Positions 46,758 to 58,463 of a stretch of DNA of 64,000 nucleotides are shown piece after piece. A model generated the notes under the pieces. It was not told where the DNA came from. It ran no database searches and saw only the letters and a list, made by a program, of their open reading frames with translations. The stretch is from assembly GCA_036785325.1 (NCBI GenBank), contig JAXIVH010000001.1, forward strand, positions 21,969,455-22,033,454. Reading direction: 5' to 3'. The DNA is from Urophycis tenuis. Lineage: Eukaryota > Chordata > Actinopteri > Gadiformes > Phycidae. Made by a program: the position numbers and the translations under genes. Numbering within the stretch: position 1 is the stretch's first letter; each line of letters starts with the position of its first letter.

Positions 46758-49700
46758 GTATTAGCGCTAGCTAACTAGACAATCAGATGGACAGTGGCTA
46801 TACATTATAGCTAGTCTATCTTTCCTATGGTGGCATCATGCCTTCAGTGTGCATATTGTATCTCCCTCTGTCTCTCTCTCAACTCTCCTTCTTACCTCTT
46901 CTCTCTGTCATGTCGTTCAACTCCCTCTTCTCCCTCTCACCTCTTCTCTCTGTCATGTCGTTCAACTCCCTCTTCTCCCTCTCACCTCTTCTCTCTGTCA
47001 TGTCGTTCAACTCCCTCTTCTTCCTCTCTCTCTCTCGACTCTCCCTCTCTTGCCTTTTCTCTCTATAGTGTAACACTCTGTAGTACCATTGATACACTTA
47101 CTAAGCATCATGAAACTTATAGCACGCCTAACCCACTCTATATATCTCTCTCTTCCCACTTACCTCACTTGTGAGGTAAACCATTACCAGTCATCAGCCA
47201 TCCTTGTATTTGGTCCTCATCGCACCTGAAGTCCCATCCTATGACTCCCTACCATCACCTGTTGCTGTCCCCTTGACCGGATTCCTGGCCTGCGCTACCT
47301 AGCGATCCACTACTGCCCTATGACAATTCCCAATAGCTATGACAAGTCATCCTACACTGGACTATTTGAACTTTCTGACACTAAATGGGATTCATGCATT
47401 ATCATACTGGTTATGTAACCATCCTACATCTTTGTTACATACACCCCAGGTGGCTCTAGGCACCATGTTCTATTCTCTACACCTAACTAACCTATTCATT
47501 TATCATGTATACAAACCTTACTGCCCTGTAACTGACCCTAGGCAGATGGGTCAGGCCCTTGAGTCGTAGATCTGCATGAGGTTTCTTCCTATACAGTATG
47601 TATCTCCAATTATAGGGAGTTTTTCCTCTCTCTGAATGTTCAACACTGTCAAGTGCCATGAGTCGTGTAATGTTTTGATGCTCTATAAATTGAATTGAAT
47701 TGAATTTTAACTTGTGTATAATTCCCATAAACAAAGCAAATAAATTAAGTGAAAACTTAGTTCTCCAGCCCCATTCGTCTTTGTAAGGAAATGTTCTATT
47801 TTGTCTTTATTATTTTGTCAGAATGCACCAGAATGCTTCATTTTTATGTGAAAATCACAAATAATCTTCTGAGGGAGGATGACCCCAGACCCCCCTGCGG
47901 GGGTTTGGTTTTCAAGCTTTCAGCCCCACCCAAAATTCACCAGATGCCACTGATTATGATGCATTCTCATTTTAGGCAAAGTATAAGACAATACTTTCTT
48001 AACAGTATAATTGTAACCTGAATAAGTCGTTCAAGTAACAATATTCAAATACTAACATTGTTGGGTAAGACAGAACTTGGTTTTATTCTGAATCCATTGA
48101 AACAGATTGGTGGTTTTAGCTGATATGAAAACGTTCAGGTGTTTATATATGTTATGTTTATTAAGTAGCCTATTTGGCAGATGCTTTAGCCTGCTAAAGT
48201 AGCCTAGGCCTAGATCTAACTATAGAATCACTCCTCCTCAACATAATGATGTGCAAAATACTATGTGTTTAGTTTTTGTAAATTGTGAATATTTAAGCCA
48301 ACAACAGTAGACTACAACACACAACAATAAGTAGTGATCTCAGAGAAATAATGCACATGGCATCTGGGCCTATAAGTAACTACTATATTTAATGCTATAT
48401 CAATTTCATCCAGGTGTGAGGATGGAGACGGATCAGGAAATGAAAGGCCAGGTAGCAGGTAGGTCTAATATGAGGTGGAAGTGTAGGGCAGTCACTCTAT
48501 TCTGTTCTGACCATAATACAAATTCAGCTAACTGATTTATTATGATTACTGATAAGACTGAATCAGAGAAATGTGTAATATGTGCAGTATGTCTGCAAAG
48601 TCATTAAGCTGGTTGTTTAATATGGGCTAGTGGACAAGACATGAGGGAGAGAGAGGAGACGGAGGAGACACCAACAGGTAGAGAGGAGGAGGAGACGCCA
48701 ACAGGTAGAGAGGAGGAGGAGACACCAACAGGTAGAGAGGAGGAGGAGACGCCAACAGGTAGAGAGGAGGAGGAGACACCAACAGGTAGAGAGGAGGAGA
48801 CGCCAACAGGTAGAGAGGAGGAGGAGACGCCAACAGGTAGAGAGGAGGAGGAGGAGGCCAAAGATGACATCAGGTAGGAAGCGTTTGAGTGTTGATTATT
48901 AGTTCCACACAAAATCAGACCTAATTCAGGGTGGTTGAAAGTTGTTTACTGGTCTTTTTACTGTATCTTTTTGGAAAATATCAGATCAGAGAGGGATGGA
49001 GGGTCAGAGGAAGAAGTGGAGGTGGAAAGAGGAGTTGCTAGGGAAATAACTTTGCCACAAGACCCATCTGACTGGCCTGCACAACATGAGATAGGGGACT
49101 CTCTAAGACAGCTCTTGGTAGAGAATGGCCCACAGAAATGTCCTGATGGACCATACCCCAGATCGGAGAAAAGCAAAAGGTGTTTTTCCAAAGTTTATTG
49201 CTCACGCATTTTAACCAATGGCGAAAAAGTACATCGGGATTGGTTATTATATTCTAAAAATGCTAACACAGTGTACTGCTTTTCATGTAAGCTTTTTGGC
49301 GGCGCTAAAGATGTTGATAAACGCCTTGTTGTGGGGTATAGCAACTGGCAGTGTCTTTCCAAAACCTTACAAAATCATGAAATCAGCAGGTCCCACATAA
49401 GTAGTTATCTCATGTGGAAGGAACTAGCAGCCCGCATGCGCACAGGGAAAACAATCGACTATGACATACAAAGGGCACTAGACCGTGAAAAGGCACACTG
49501 GAGAGGTGTGCTCACAAGGGTAGTGGACTGTATTCTCTTTCTCGCTGAGCGAAACCTCCCTCTGAGGGGGAAAGATGTGAAATTAGGCAGTCAGAGAAAT
49601 GGAAATTTCTTGGGTTTTCTGGAGGTTTTAGCCAGATATGACCTCACCATGGCAGCACATTTACAAAAGGTAGCCTCCAAAGAAACAACAGGATACCTGT

Positions 49701-51241
49701 CTTGGTGTACACAGAATGAGTTTTTGCAATCTATTGCTGAGTGTGTCCTTACTCAAATCTGCATTCAGGTAAAAGCCTCCAAGTACTTTGCCATAGAATT
49801 GGATTGTACACCTGATATTTCCAAACAAGAACAGGCCTCAGTAATTATTTGTTATGTGCATACAGACGAAAACAAAAAAGCAACAGTGCATGAGTCCTTT
49901 GTGGGTTTCACAGTCGTGAAGAACACCACTGGGCAAGGCCTTACGGACACCCTGTCTACTGTTCTGGACGGTCTGGGGTTAGATCTTGCTAACTGTAGGG
50001 GCCAAAGTTATGATAATGGTGCCAATATGAGAGGAGTGCACAAGGGTGTGCAAGTCCTAGTGCAGCAGAAATATCCAGAGGCTCTGTTCATCCCCTGCTG
50101 TAGCCACAGTCTTAACCTTCTGCTGTGTGATGCAGCCTCTTCAAATAAAGTGTGTCTGACATTCTTTGGCACACTACAAAGACTGTACACAACATTCTCA
50201 TCATCGGTAAAGAGGTGGGATGTCTTGCAAAAGTTTGTGGACATAACACTTAAGCCTTTGAGTGACACAAGGTGGGAAGCCAAAATACAGTCAGTTAAAG
50301 CTGTACGTTATCAATTAGGGGGCATTCTTGATGCTTTGGAACAGCTAGAGGAAACCTCAGGTGATAGCAAAACTGTCTCAGAGGCAAAATCACTGTCTGA
50401 AGAAATTACTTGCATGGAATTCCTTGTGTGCCTCATAATTTGGTATGACCTGTTGTCTGAAGTCAGCTTTGTTAGCAAAGCCCTGCAAGCAGCTGATGTC
50501 TCAATGGACATGGCTATCAGAATGATTGATTCATTGAAAGAATTCATGCTTAAGTATAGAGAAGAGGGGTTCCAGAAATCAGTTGACATTGCACGCAAGT
50601 TAGCAGTTGAAATGGACGGATGTCCAGTATTCAAACAAAGACGTATCAGAAAACCTAAAAGGTTTCGTGATGACACCAGCAGCAGTGAACATCTGCACCA
50701 GGAACCTGAAGATTACTTCAGATGCATGGTTTTCAATGTAATTGTTGATACGGTCATCCAGGAGCTGTCAGACAGATTCCAAAATCTGTTTCTTGTGTCC
50801 AAAAGATTCCGGTTCATAGCCCAGATGGAACAGATGACTCAAGCAGAATTAGAGGAATCTGTGACCACATATGCCTTGTCTACCAATGATGTCTCTAGAG
50901 ACATAATTCAAGAGATATATCCTGCTAGCCGTCTGTTAAAAGGATGTAAAAAGGCTATAGACAAATTGAACTATCTTCTACAGGAAAATCTCAACCTGGT
51001 TTTCCCCAATTTGACTGTGGCCCTCAGAGTTTTCCTGACCATGCCAATGACCGTTGCCTCAGCTGAAAGATCCTTCAGCAAACTGAAGCTTATAAAGACC
51101 TACCTTCGGTCAACCATGAGTAATGACAGATTAACACATCTCTCAGTGATCTCTATTGAAAATACTTTGGCCAGGTCTATTTCCTTTGATTCCATACTTG
51201 ACAAATGGGCAAGTGTCAAGGCACGGAATGTTAAAATTTAG
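45706..51241 (+). CDS. hAT (ZMYM1-like) transposase, copy 2, four exons
   Basis: The spliced model uses exons 45706-45821, 48414-48458, 48631-48873 and 48985-51241, giving 886 codons. The start ATG at 45706 has A at -3 and G at +4. The N-terminus reads MEKAKKLSGAQFRKRKKEK, a basic start I recognise from ZMYM1-like hAT proteins. Then follow an acidic repeat linker (exon 3), a TTF-type zinc finger (49141-49397), the RNase H-like core with Asp at 49802 (residue 408) and 50012 (478), CxxH at 506-509, RW at 564-565, and Glu in SAERSFS near residue 829 within the dimerisation region. The frame is intact throughout. Whether it is expressed or active cannot be told from sequence. Confidence 0.88.
46196..46273. 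repeat. perfect 39-bp direct duplication
   Basis: Two adjacent identical units start CATAGACATCC and end TTGGCTGCTG (46196-46234 and 46235-46273), just upstream of the THAP-like exon. Confidence 0.9.
46289..46301 (+). promoter_or_regulatory. YY1-like element upstream of THAP fragment
   Basis: GGCCGCCATATTG resembles the YY1 site GCCGCCATNTTG, often found at transcription starts. It lies about 80 bp ahead of the THAP-like coding sequence and may mark a relic promoter. Confidence 0.35.
46370..46455 (+). pseudogene. THAP zinc-finger first-exon fragment (copy 2)
   Basis: Same sequence as 1-85: PGWCSAYSC ... GITFH, ending inside a Lys codon before GTAAGA. The upstream frame closes at TAG 46352-46354 and has no ATG; AGG stands at 46373-46375 where Met would be expected. 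The donor phase (2) fits exon 2 of the transposase, so it could act as an alternative upstream exon. It could also simply be a fragment of an older inserted element. Confidence 0.62.
46694..46756. repeat. (TG)n plus run of 32 G (copy 2)
   Basis: As at 324-384, with one more TG and the same 32-base G run (46725-46756). Confidence 0.95.
46861..47067. repeat. pyrimidine-rich minisatellite, three 45-bp units
   Basis: One unit more than copy 1, otherwise the same. Confidence 0.85.
47199..47708 (+). repeat. nested LINE/SINE-like element with (TTGAA)n tail (copy 2)
   Basis: Counterpart of 782-1291, with the same GAGGTTTCTTCC and TTGAATTGAATTG landmarks. Confidence 0.6.
48414..48458 (+). other. transposase exon 2 (copy 2)
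   Basis: Counterpart of 1997-2041, phase 2 at both ends; joins exon 1 in frame. Confidence 0.6.
48631..48873 (+). other. transposase exon 3 with Glu-rich minisatellite (copy 2)
   Basis: Counterpart of 2214-2456; seven TPTGREEE(E) units at 48668-48853. Confidence 0.65.
48985..51241 (+). other. transposase exon 4 (copy 2), main coding exon
   Basis: Counterpart of 2568-4824. Ile replaces Arg at 49046-49048. Intact to TAG. Confidence 0.92.
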
Positions 51242-51551
51242 TTAATTACTATGGTATCCCTTGGCCAGTGATGGACTTTTTTCAAGCATCTGTACTTTAC
51301 TGAAGTATATACATTTTGGTGCTTTTTATTTTAACTTTTTGTTTTTTCTCTCCACTTTCTTACTTTTTTAATGTTAATGTGAAGTGTGAAATATGTGAAA
51401 TCTGTTTAAGTAAACTAAAACGTGCATAAGTATATTGGCCTATTTATTTATTTATTTATTTATTTATCTATCTATCTATCTATCTATTGCGGGGGGGGGG
51501 CGCCAAAATTGTTTTTGCATACCCCCAAAAAACGGAGTAGTTGCGCCCCTG
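51242..51551 (+). other. transposase 3' region and right transposon end (copy 2)
   Basis: Same as 4825-5134, with one more G in the G tract near 51490-51500 than is easily aligned and the same TATT/TATC microsatellite (51438-51488). No AATAAA seen. Confidence 0.75.
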
Positions 51552-51559
51552 ACCCTCAA
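51552..51559. other. right 8-bp target-site duplication, copy 2
   Basis: ACCCTCAA, one mismatch from the left ACCCTCAC and identical to copy 1. Confidence 0.87.
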
Positions 51560-53626
51560 CCAAGGGAGGCCCCCCCGAGAGTGATCAATTCTCAAGGTGT
51601 GTCGTTTCCGAAATGGAATTGGTATTGGGTTTAAGCTTTTTTAGGAGTGATCATTTGTTGAGGTAACGTCGAGGTAAGTAAAGGTAAGTAAAACACTTTT
51701 TAGGATACATTGTTTTGGTTATGGAGAGGAGGGGGCACATACTTACCCCCTGACCAGCACAAACCAGTTGTTAACACCGCTAGGTAGCCCTGGTTTGGCC
51801 AATCAGGGCCGGAGCTTGGTTCTTGTCCTCTGTTGGGTCCAGATGAACTAGCAGAAAACTGGGGTCACGAAGGACCGAGGCCAGCCGTGACAAAGCACTG
51901 CCTCCACGGTCCCCCAATGCAGCTATCCTCAGCGATGGGTGTCCAGACCTAGGAAAGACCAAGACCAGCCCCGACCAGCGGTGCCTTCCCAGTCGGTCCC
52001 AGGGTAGGAAAGGCCAAGGCCAGCCGCGACTAAGCACTGCCTCCCTGGCCCCTCCAGGACCCCATGCCGAACAGCCTGTTGATAACAATTCCTGTGCCCC
52101 ATACACCGCGCGACTACAGAGATTGTGTAGGAAGTTGACCTTAGAGAAGACTCAATGGCTTACTTTCCTCACCCAAAACAACAATTTCTTGGGGTAGTCT
52201 ATTCTCGCCGTAGGTACTTCGGTAATGGGTTTTTTTGTGAAAAGTTTTCCGGATGAAATGCATAATGGGTAATTGTCTTCTTCCTCCAATATGTCAAGTG
52301 TAGGTTAAGGTTAGGGTAGATTTAGGGGTAGAGTTAGCAGTTAACCTTAACGTTAGGTTTGAAGTAAATGGGAGGGGTTGCGGTTAGGGTTAAGGTTAGG
52401 GCTGAGGTTAGGGTTAGGTATAAGGTTACGGTTTAGGGTTAAGGTTAGGGTTAAGGTTAGGGTTACGGTTAGGGCTAAGGTTAGAGTAAGGGTTAGGGTT
52501 AGCGTTACGGTTAGGGTAAGGTTAGGGTTAGGGTTAGGGTTAGAGGTTAGGGGTTAGGGGTTAGGGTTAAGATGAGGGCTGAGGTTAGGGCTAAGGTTAG
52601 GGCTGAGGTTAGGGTTAGGTTTAAGGTTAGGGATAAGGTTAGGGTTGGGGTTACGGCTGAGATTGGGGTTAAGGTTAGGGTTGAGGTTAGGGTTAGTGTT
52701 ATGGATAAGGTTAGGTTAAGTGTTAGGGCCAAGGTTAGGGTTAAGGTTATGGTTAAGATTAGGGTTAGGGCTAGAATTAGGGTTAGGGCTAAGGTTAGGG
52801 TTAGGGTTATGGCTGAGGTTAGGGTTAAGGTTAGGTTTGAGGTTAGGGTTAAGGTTAGGGCCAAGGTTAGGGTTAGGGTTAAGGTTAGGGTTAGGGCTAA
52901 GGTTAGGGTTAGGGTTATGGCTGAGGCTAGGGTTAGGGCTAAAGTTAGGGCAAAGGTTAGAGTTAGGGTTAGCGTTAGAGTTAGGGTAGGGTTAGTGTTG
53001 GAGGTTAGGGTAGGCTTAGGGTTAGAGTTAGAGTAGGGGTTAGGGTTAGAGTTAGAGTAGGGGTTAGGGTTAGTGTTAAGGCTAAGGTTAGGGGTTGAGG
53101 TTAGTGTTAAGATTAGGGCCAAGGTAAGGGTTAGTGTTAGGGTTGAGTTAGGGTTAGGGCTAAGGTTAGGCCTATGGTTAGGGTTGGGTTCGTTAGAGTT
53201 ATCTCGATGACCCCCCCCACCTCATCCAACGACTCGGTAGTTGAATAGGGGATCAAAGGCAGTTGCACTCGCCAATATCTAGTCATCCGCAGCTCTCTTT
53301 TCCCATATTACCAAGAATGAAGTAAAACGAAATGGTTATCTGTCTTGTTGTGATATAACCGCTGATTTGGAGATATAGACTTGTTTTTCCTTTTCCCAAA
53401 GGTTTTCTTTGTTCCAAGATGAAGGTCAATCTAGTTTGATTGAAGGTACTTCCAATGCATTGGTATATTTACTTATTTGAATAAAGACGAGTCACAGCTG
53501 GAGTGAGACTTTTCTTTTCCATTTCTATTTTAGTATAAACGTGCTATCGAAATATTAGGACACGTCATCAGTAGTGGACCCTGGGATCATAGGGTGTTTC
53601 TGGCCATTGTCACTATACACCCTCAC
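51560..53626. repeat. array unit U17 (S, 2,067 bp)
   Basis: Open frame 51780-52106. Subtype A and counterpart of U1, also adjacent to a transposon. Private GCATAATGGG near 52260 replaces GCATGCTGGG. Confidence 0.95.
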
Positions 53627-56403
53627 CCAAGGGAGGCCCCCCCGAGAGTGATCAATTCTCAAGGTGTGTCGTTTCCGAAATGGAATTGGTATTGGGTTTA
53701 AGCTTTTTTAGGAGTGATCATTTGTTGAGGTAACGTCGAGGTAAGTAAAGGTAAGTAAAACACTTTTTAGGATACATTGTTTTGGTTATGGAGAGGAGGG
53801 GGCACATACTTACCCCCTGACCAGCACAAACCAGTTGTTAACACCGCTAGGTAGCCCTGGTTTGGCCAATCAGGGCCGGAGCTTGGTTCTTGTCCTCTGT
53901 TGGGTCCAGATGAACTAGCAGAAAACTGGGGTCACGAAGGACCGAGGCCAGCCGTGACAAAGCACTGCCTCCACGGTCCCCCAATGCAGCTATCCTCAGC
54001 GATGGGTGTCCAGACCTAGGAAAGACCAAGACCAGCCCCGACCAGCGGTGCCTTCCCAGTCGGTCCCAGGGTAGGAAAGGCCAAGGCCAGCCGCGACTAA
54101 GCACTGCCTCCCTGGCCCCTCCAGGACCCCATGCCGAACAGCCTGTTAATAACAATTCCTGTGCCCCATACACCGCGCGACTACAGAGATTGTGTAGGAA
54201 GTTGACCTTAGAGAAGACTCAATGGCTTACTTTCCTCACCCAAAACAACAATTTCTTGGGGTAGTCTATTCTCGCCGTAGGTACTTCGGTAATGGGTTTT
54301 TTTGTGAAAAGTTTTCCGGATGAAATGCATGCTGGGTAATTGTCTTCTTCCTCCAATATGTCAAGTGTAGGTTAAGGTTAGGGTAGATTTAGGGGTAGAG
54401 TTAGCAGTTAACCTTAACGTTAGGTTTGAAGTAAATGGGAGGGGTTGCGGTTAGGGTTAAGGTTAGGGCTGAGGTTAGGGTTAGGTATAAGGTTACGGTT
54501 TAGGGTTAAGGTTAGGGTTAAGGTTAGGGTTACGGTTAGGGCTAAGGTTAGGGCTAAGGTTAGAGTAAGGGTTAGGGTTAGCGTTACAGTTAGGGTAAGG
54601 TTAGGGTTAGGGTTAGAGGTTAGGGGTAAGGGGTTAGGGTTAAGATGAGGGCTGAGGTTAGGGTTAAGGTTAGGGCTGAGGTTAGGGTTAGGTTTAAGGT
54701 TAGGGATAAGGTTAGGGTTGGGGTTACGGCTGAGATTGGGGTTAAGGTTAGGGTTGAGGTTAGGGTTAGTGTTATGGATAAGGTTAGGTTAAGTGTTAGG
54801 GCCAAGGTTAGGGTTAAGGTTATGGTTAAGATTAGGGTTAGGGCTAGAATAAGGGTTAGGGCTAAGGTTAGGGTTAGGGTTATGGCTGAGGTTAGGGTTA
54901 AGGTTAGGTTTGAGGTTAGTGTTAAGGTTAGGGCCAAGGTTAGGGTTAGGGTTAAGGTTAGGGTTAGGGCTAAGGTTACGGTTAGGGTTATGGCTGAGGC
55001 TAGGGTTAGGGCTAAAGTTAGGGCAAAGGTTAGAGTTAGGGTTAGCGTTAGAGTTAGGGTAGGGTTAGTGTTGGAGGTTAGGGTAGGCTTAGGGTTAGAG
55101 TTAGAGTAGGGGTTAGGGTTAGAGTTAGAGTAGGGGTTAGGGTTAGTGTTAAGGCTAAGGTTAGGGGTTGAGGTTAGTGTTAAGATTAGGGCCAAGGTAA
55201 GGGTTAGTGTTAGGGTTGAGTTAGGGTTAGGGCTAAGGTTAGGCCTATGGTTAGGGTTGGGGTTGAGGTTATCCCTAGGGTTAGAGTTAGAGCTAGAGAT
55301 TGAGGAAGGTAGAGTCAAGGTGAGACAGTCTGTACGGACTGAACTCACCCCCGCCGGATCGGGCTAGTACACTCTATCTCCCCCAACTCCCTCATTTCCA
55401 TGAGGGAAGACAGGGGAGAAGAGATGGGAGGAGTATATATATTTAATATATTTTTTTTTAGTAAATAAATACATCGAGAGACTCACAGCTGGAGTGGGTT
55501 TTAATCTTTGTATTCAAGGTTGTTCCTCCTCTTTTGATTCCTCGCTGGTGGTGCGTCGTCTCCACCTAGTGGTCGTTTTGTGAAGAAGAGTTATAGAAAT
55601 AGAAATAGAAATACTCTATTGTTCCCAGGTTGGGAAATTGCATTAATAGGTAAGTAATAATAATAATAATAGGTAATTGCAATAGTTGGTAAGGTAATCT
55701 ATATTTAATTTATTTATTTATATTTGTATATTTATTTAGTCTATTTATTTATTCATTTTTGTTTATTTATTTATTTAGATAAAGAGGATCACAGCTGGAG
55801 TGAGTTTTTAGTCTTTGTGTTAAAGGCTGGTTGCCTTCTTTTGATTCTTCAGTGGTGGTCCATCGCCTCCATCTAGTGGTCGTTTTGTGAATAACAGTTG
55901 GTAAGGTAATATAAATGGGTTGTGTAGAGAGCCCGTTCTTTCGATGGCCCTGGCTCGGTTAGGTTCGTTAGAGTTATCTCGATGACCCCCCCCCCACCTC
56001 ATCCAACGACTCGGTAGTTGAATAGGGGATCAAAGGCAGTTGCACTCGCCAATATCTAGTCATCCGCAGCTCTCTTTTCCCATATTACCAAGAATGAAGT
56101 AAAACGAAATGGTTATCTGTCTTGTTGTGATATAACCGCTGATTTGGAGATATAGACTTGTTTTTCCTTTTCCCAAAGGTTTTCTTTGTTCCAAGATGAA
56201 GGTCAATCTAGTTTGATTGAAGGTACTTCCAATGCATTGGTATATTTACTTATTTGAATAAAGACGAGTCACAGCTGGAGTGAGACTTTTCTTTTCCATT
56301 TCTATTTTAGTATAAACGTGCTATCGAAATATTAGGACACGTCATCAGTAGTGGACCCTGGGATCATAGGGTGTTTCTGGCCATTGTCACTATACACCCT
56401 CAC
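53627..56403. repeat. array unit U18 (L, 2,777 bp)
   Basis: Open frame 53847-54173; L block 55262-55961. Subtype B, counterpart of U2, with two 24-bp GAGTTAGAGTAGGGG-type units where U2 has one. Confidence 0.95.
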
Positions 56404-58463
56404 CCAAGGGAGGCCCCCCCGAGAGTGATCAATTCTCAAGGTGTGTCGTTTCCGAAATGGAATTGGTATTGGGTTTAAGCTTTTTTAGGAGTGATCATTT
56501 GTTGAGGTAACGTCGAGGTAAGTAAAGGTAAGTAAAACACTTTTTAGGATACATTGTTTTGGTTATGGAGAGGAGGGGGCACATACTTACCCCCTGACCA
56601 GCACAAACCAGTTGTTAACACCGCTAGGTAGCCCTGGTTTGGCCAATCAGGGCCGGAGCTTGGTTCTTGTCCTCTGTTGGGTCCAGATGAACTAGCAGAA
56701 AACTGGGGTCACGAAGGACCGAGGCCAGCCGTGACAAAGCACTGCCTCCAAGGTCCCCCAATGCAGCTATCCTCAGCGATGGGTGTCCAGACCTAGGAAA
56801 GACCAAGACCAGCCCCGACCAGCGGTGCCTTCCCAGTCGGTCCCAGGGTAGGAAAGGCCAAGGCCAGCCGCGACTAAGCACTGCTTCCCTGGCCCCTCCA
56901 GGACCCCATGCCGAACAGCCTGTTGATAACAATTCCTGTGCCCCATACACCGCGCGACTACAGAGATTGTGTAGGAAGTTGACCTTAGAGAAGACTCAAT
57001 GGCTTACTTTCCTCACCCAAAACAACAATTTCTTGGGGTAGTCTATTCTCGCCGTAGGTACTTCGGTAATGGGTTTTTTTGTGAAAAGTTTTCCGGATGA
57101 AATGCATGCTGGGTAATTGTCTTCTTCCTCCAATATGTCAAGTGTAGGTTAAGGTTAGGGTAGATTTAGGGGTAGAGTTAGCAGTTAACCTTAACGTTAG
57201 GTTTGAAGTAAATGGGAGGGGTTGCGGTTAGGGTTAAGGTTAGGGCTGAGGTTAGGGTTAGGTATAAGGTTACGGTTTAGGGTTAAGGTTAGGGTTAAGG
57301 TTAGGGTTACGGTTAGGGCTAAGGTTAGGGCTAAGGTTAGAGTAAGGGTTAAGGTTAGCGTTACGGTTAGGGTAAGGTTAGGGTTAGGGTTAGAGGTTAG
57401 GGGTTAGGGTTAAGATGAGGGCTGAGGTTAGGGTTAAGGTTAGGGCTGAGGTTAGGGTTAGGTTTAAGGTTAGGGATAAGGTTAGGGTTGGGGTTACGGC
57501 TGAGATTGGGGTTAAGGTTAGGGTTGAGGTTAGGGTTAGTGTTATGGATAAGGTTAGGTTAAGTGTTAGGGCCAAGGTTAGGGTTAAGGTTATGGTTAAG
57601 ATTAGGGTTAGGGCTAGAATTAGGGTTAGGGCTAAGGTTAGGGTTAGGGTTATGGCTGAGGTTAGGGTTAAGGTTAGGTTTGAGGTTAGTGTTAAGGTTA
57701 GGGCCAAGGTTAGGGTAAGGGTTAAGGTTAGGGTTAGGGCTAAGGTTAGGGTTAGGGTTATGGCTGAGGCTAGGGTTAGGGCTAAAGTTAGGGCAAAGGT
57801 TAGAGTTAGGGTTAGCGTTAGAGTTAGGGTAGGGTTAGTGTTGGAGGTTAGGGTAGGCTTAGAGTTAGAGTAGGGGTTAGGGTTAGAGTTAGAGTAGGGG
57901 TTAGGGTTAGTGTTAAGGCTAAGGTTAGGGGTTGAGGTTAGTGTTAAGATTAGGGCCAAGGTAAGGGTTAGTGTTAGGGTTGAGTTAGGGTTAGGGCTAA
58001 GGTTAGGCCTATGGTTAGGGTTGGGTTCGTTAGAGTTATCTCGATGACCCCCCCCACCTCATCCAACGACTCGGTAGTTGAATAGGGGATCAAAGGCAGT
58101 TGCACTCGCCAATATCTAGTCATCCGCAGCTCTCTTTTCCCATATTACCAAGAATGAAGTAAAACGAAATGGTTATCTGTCTTGTTGTGATATAACCGCT
58201 GATTTGGAGATATAGACTTGTTTTTCCTTTTCCCAAAGGTTTTCTTTGTTCCAAGATGAAGGTCAATCTAGTTTGATTGAAGGTACTTCCAATGCATTGG
58301 TATATTTACTTATTTGAATAAAGACGAGTCACAGCTGGAGTGAGACTTTTCTTTTCCATTTCTATTTTAGTATAAACGTGCTATCGAAATATTAGGACAC
58401 GTCATCAGTAGTGGACCCTGGGATCATAGGGTGTTTCTGGCCATTGTCACTATACACCCTCAC
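56404..58463. repeat. array unit U19 (S, 2,060 bp)
   Basis: Open frame 56624-56950, with an Arg-to-Leu change from CCAAGGTCC near 56750. Subtype C, counterpart of U3. Confidence 0.95.

Larger units (their letters stand above)
45822..48413 (+). other. transposase intron 1 (copy 2, 2,592 bp)
   Basis: GT-AG intron from GTAACC to CATCCAG. It contains a 39-bp duplication, the THAP-like fragment, the TG/G tract, the CT minisatellite and the nested LINE/SINE tail. The rest shows no coding signal. Confidence 0.65.
45349..51551 (+). mobile_element. complete hAT transposon copy 2 (6,203 bp)
   Basis: The element starts CGGTGGCGCAA and ends TTGCGCCCCTG, imperfect inverted ends of which 9 of 11 terminal bases match. 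A further GGGGTATGCA match lies inside both ends. An 8-bp target duplication flanks it. It inserted into the array between U16 and U17. It carries one four-exon transposase gene on the plus strand, a THAP-like exon fragment and a nested LINE/SINE tail in intron 1, and several simple repeats. Superfamily hAT is well supported; the exact family name is not known to me. Confidence 0.95.
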
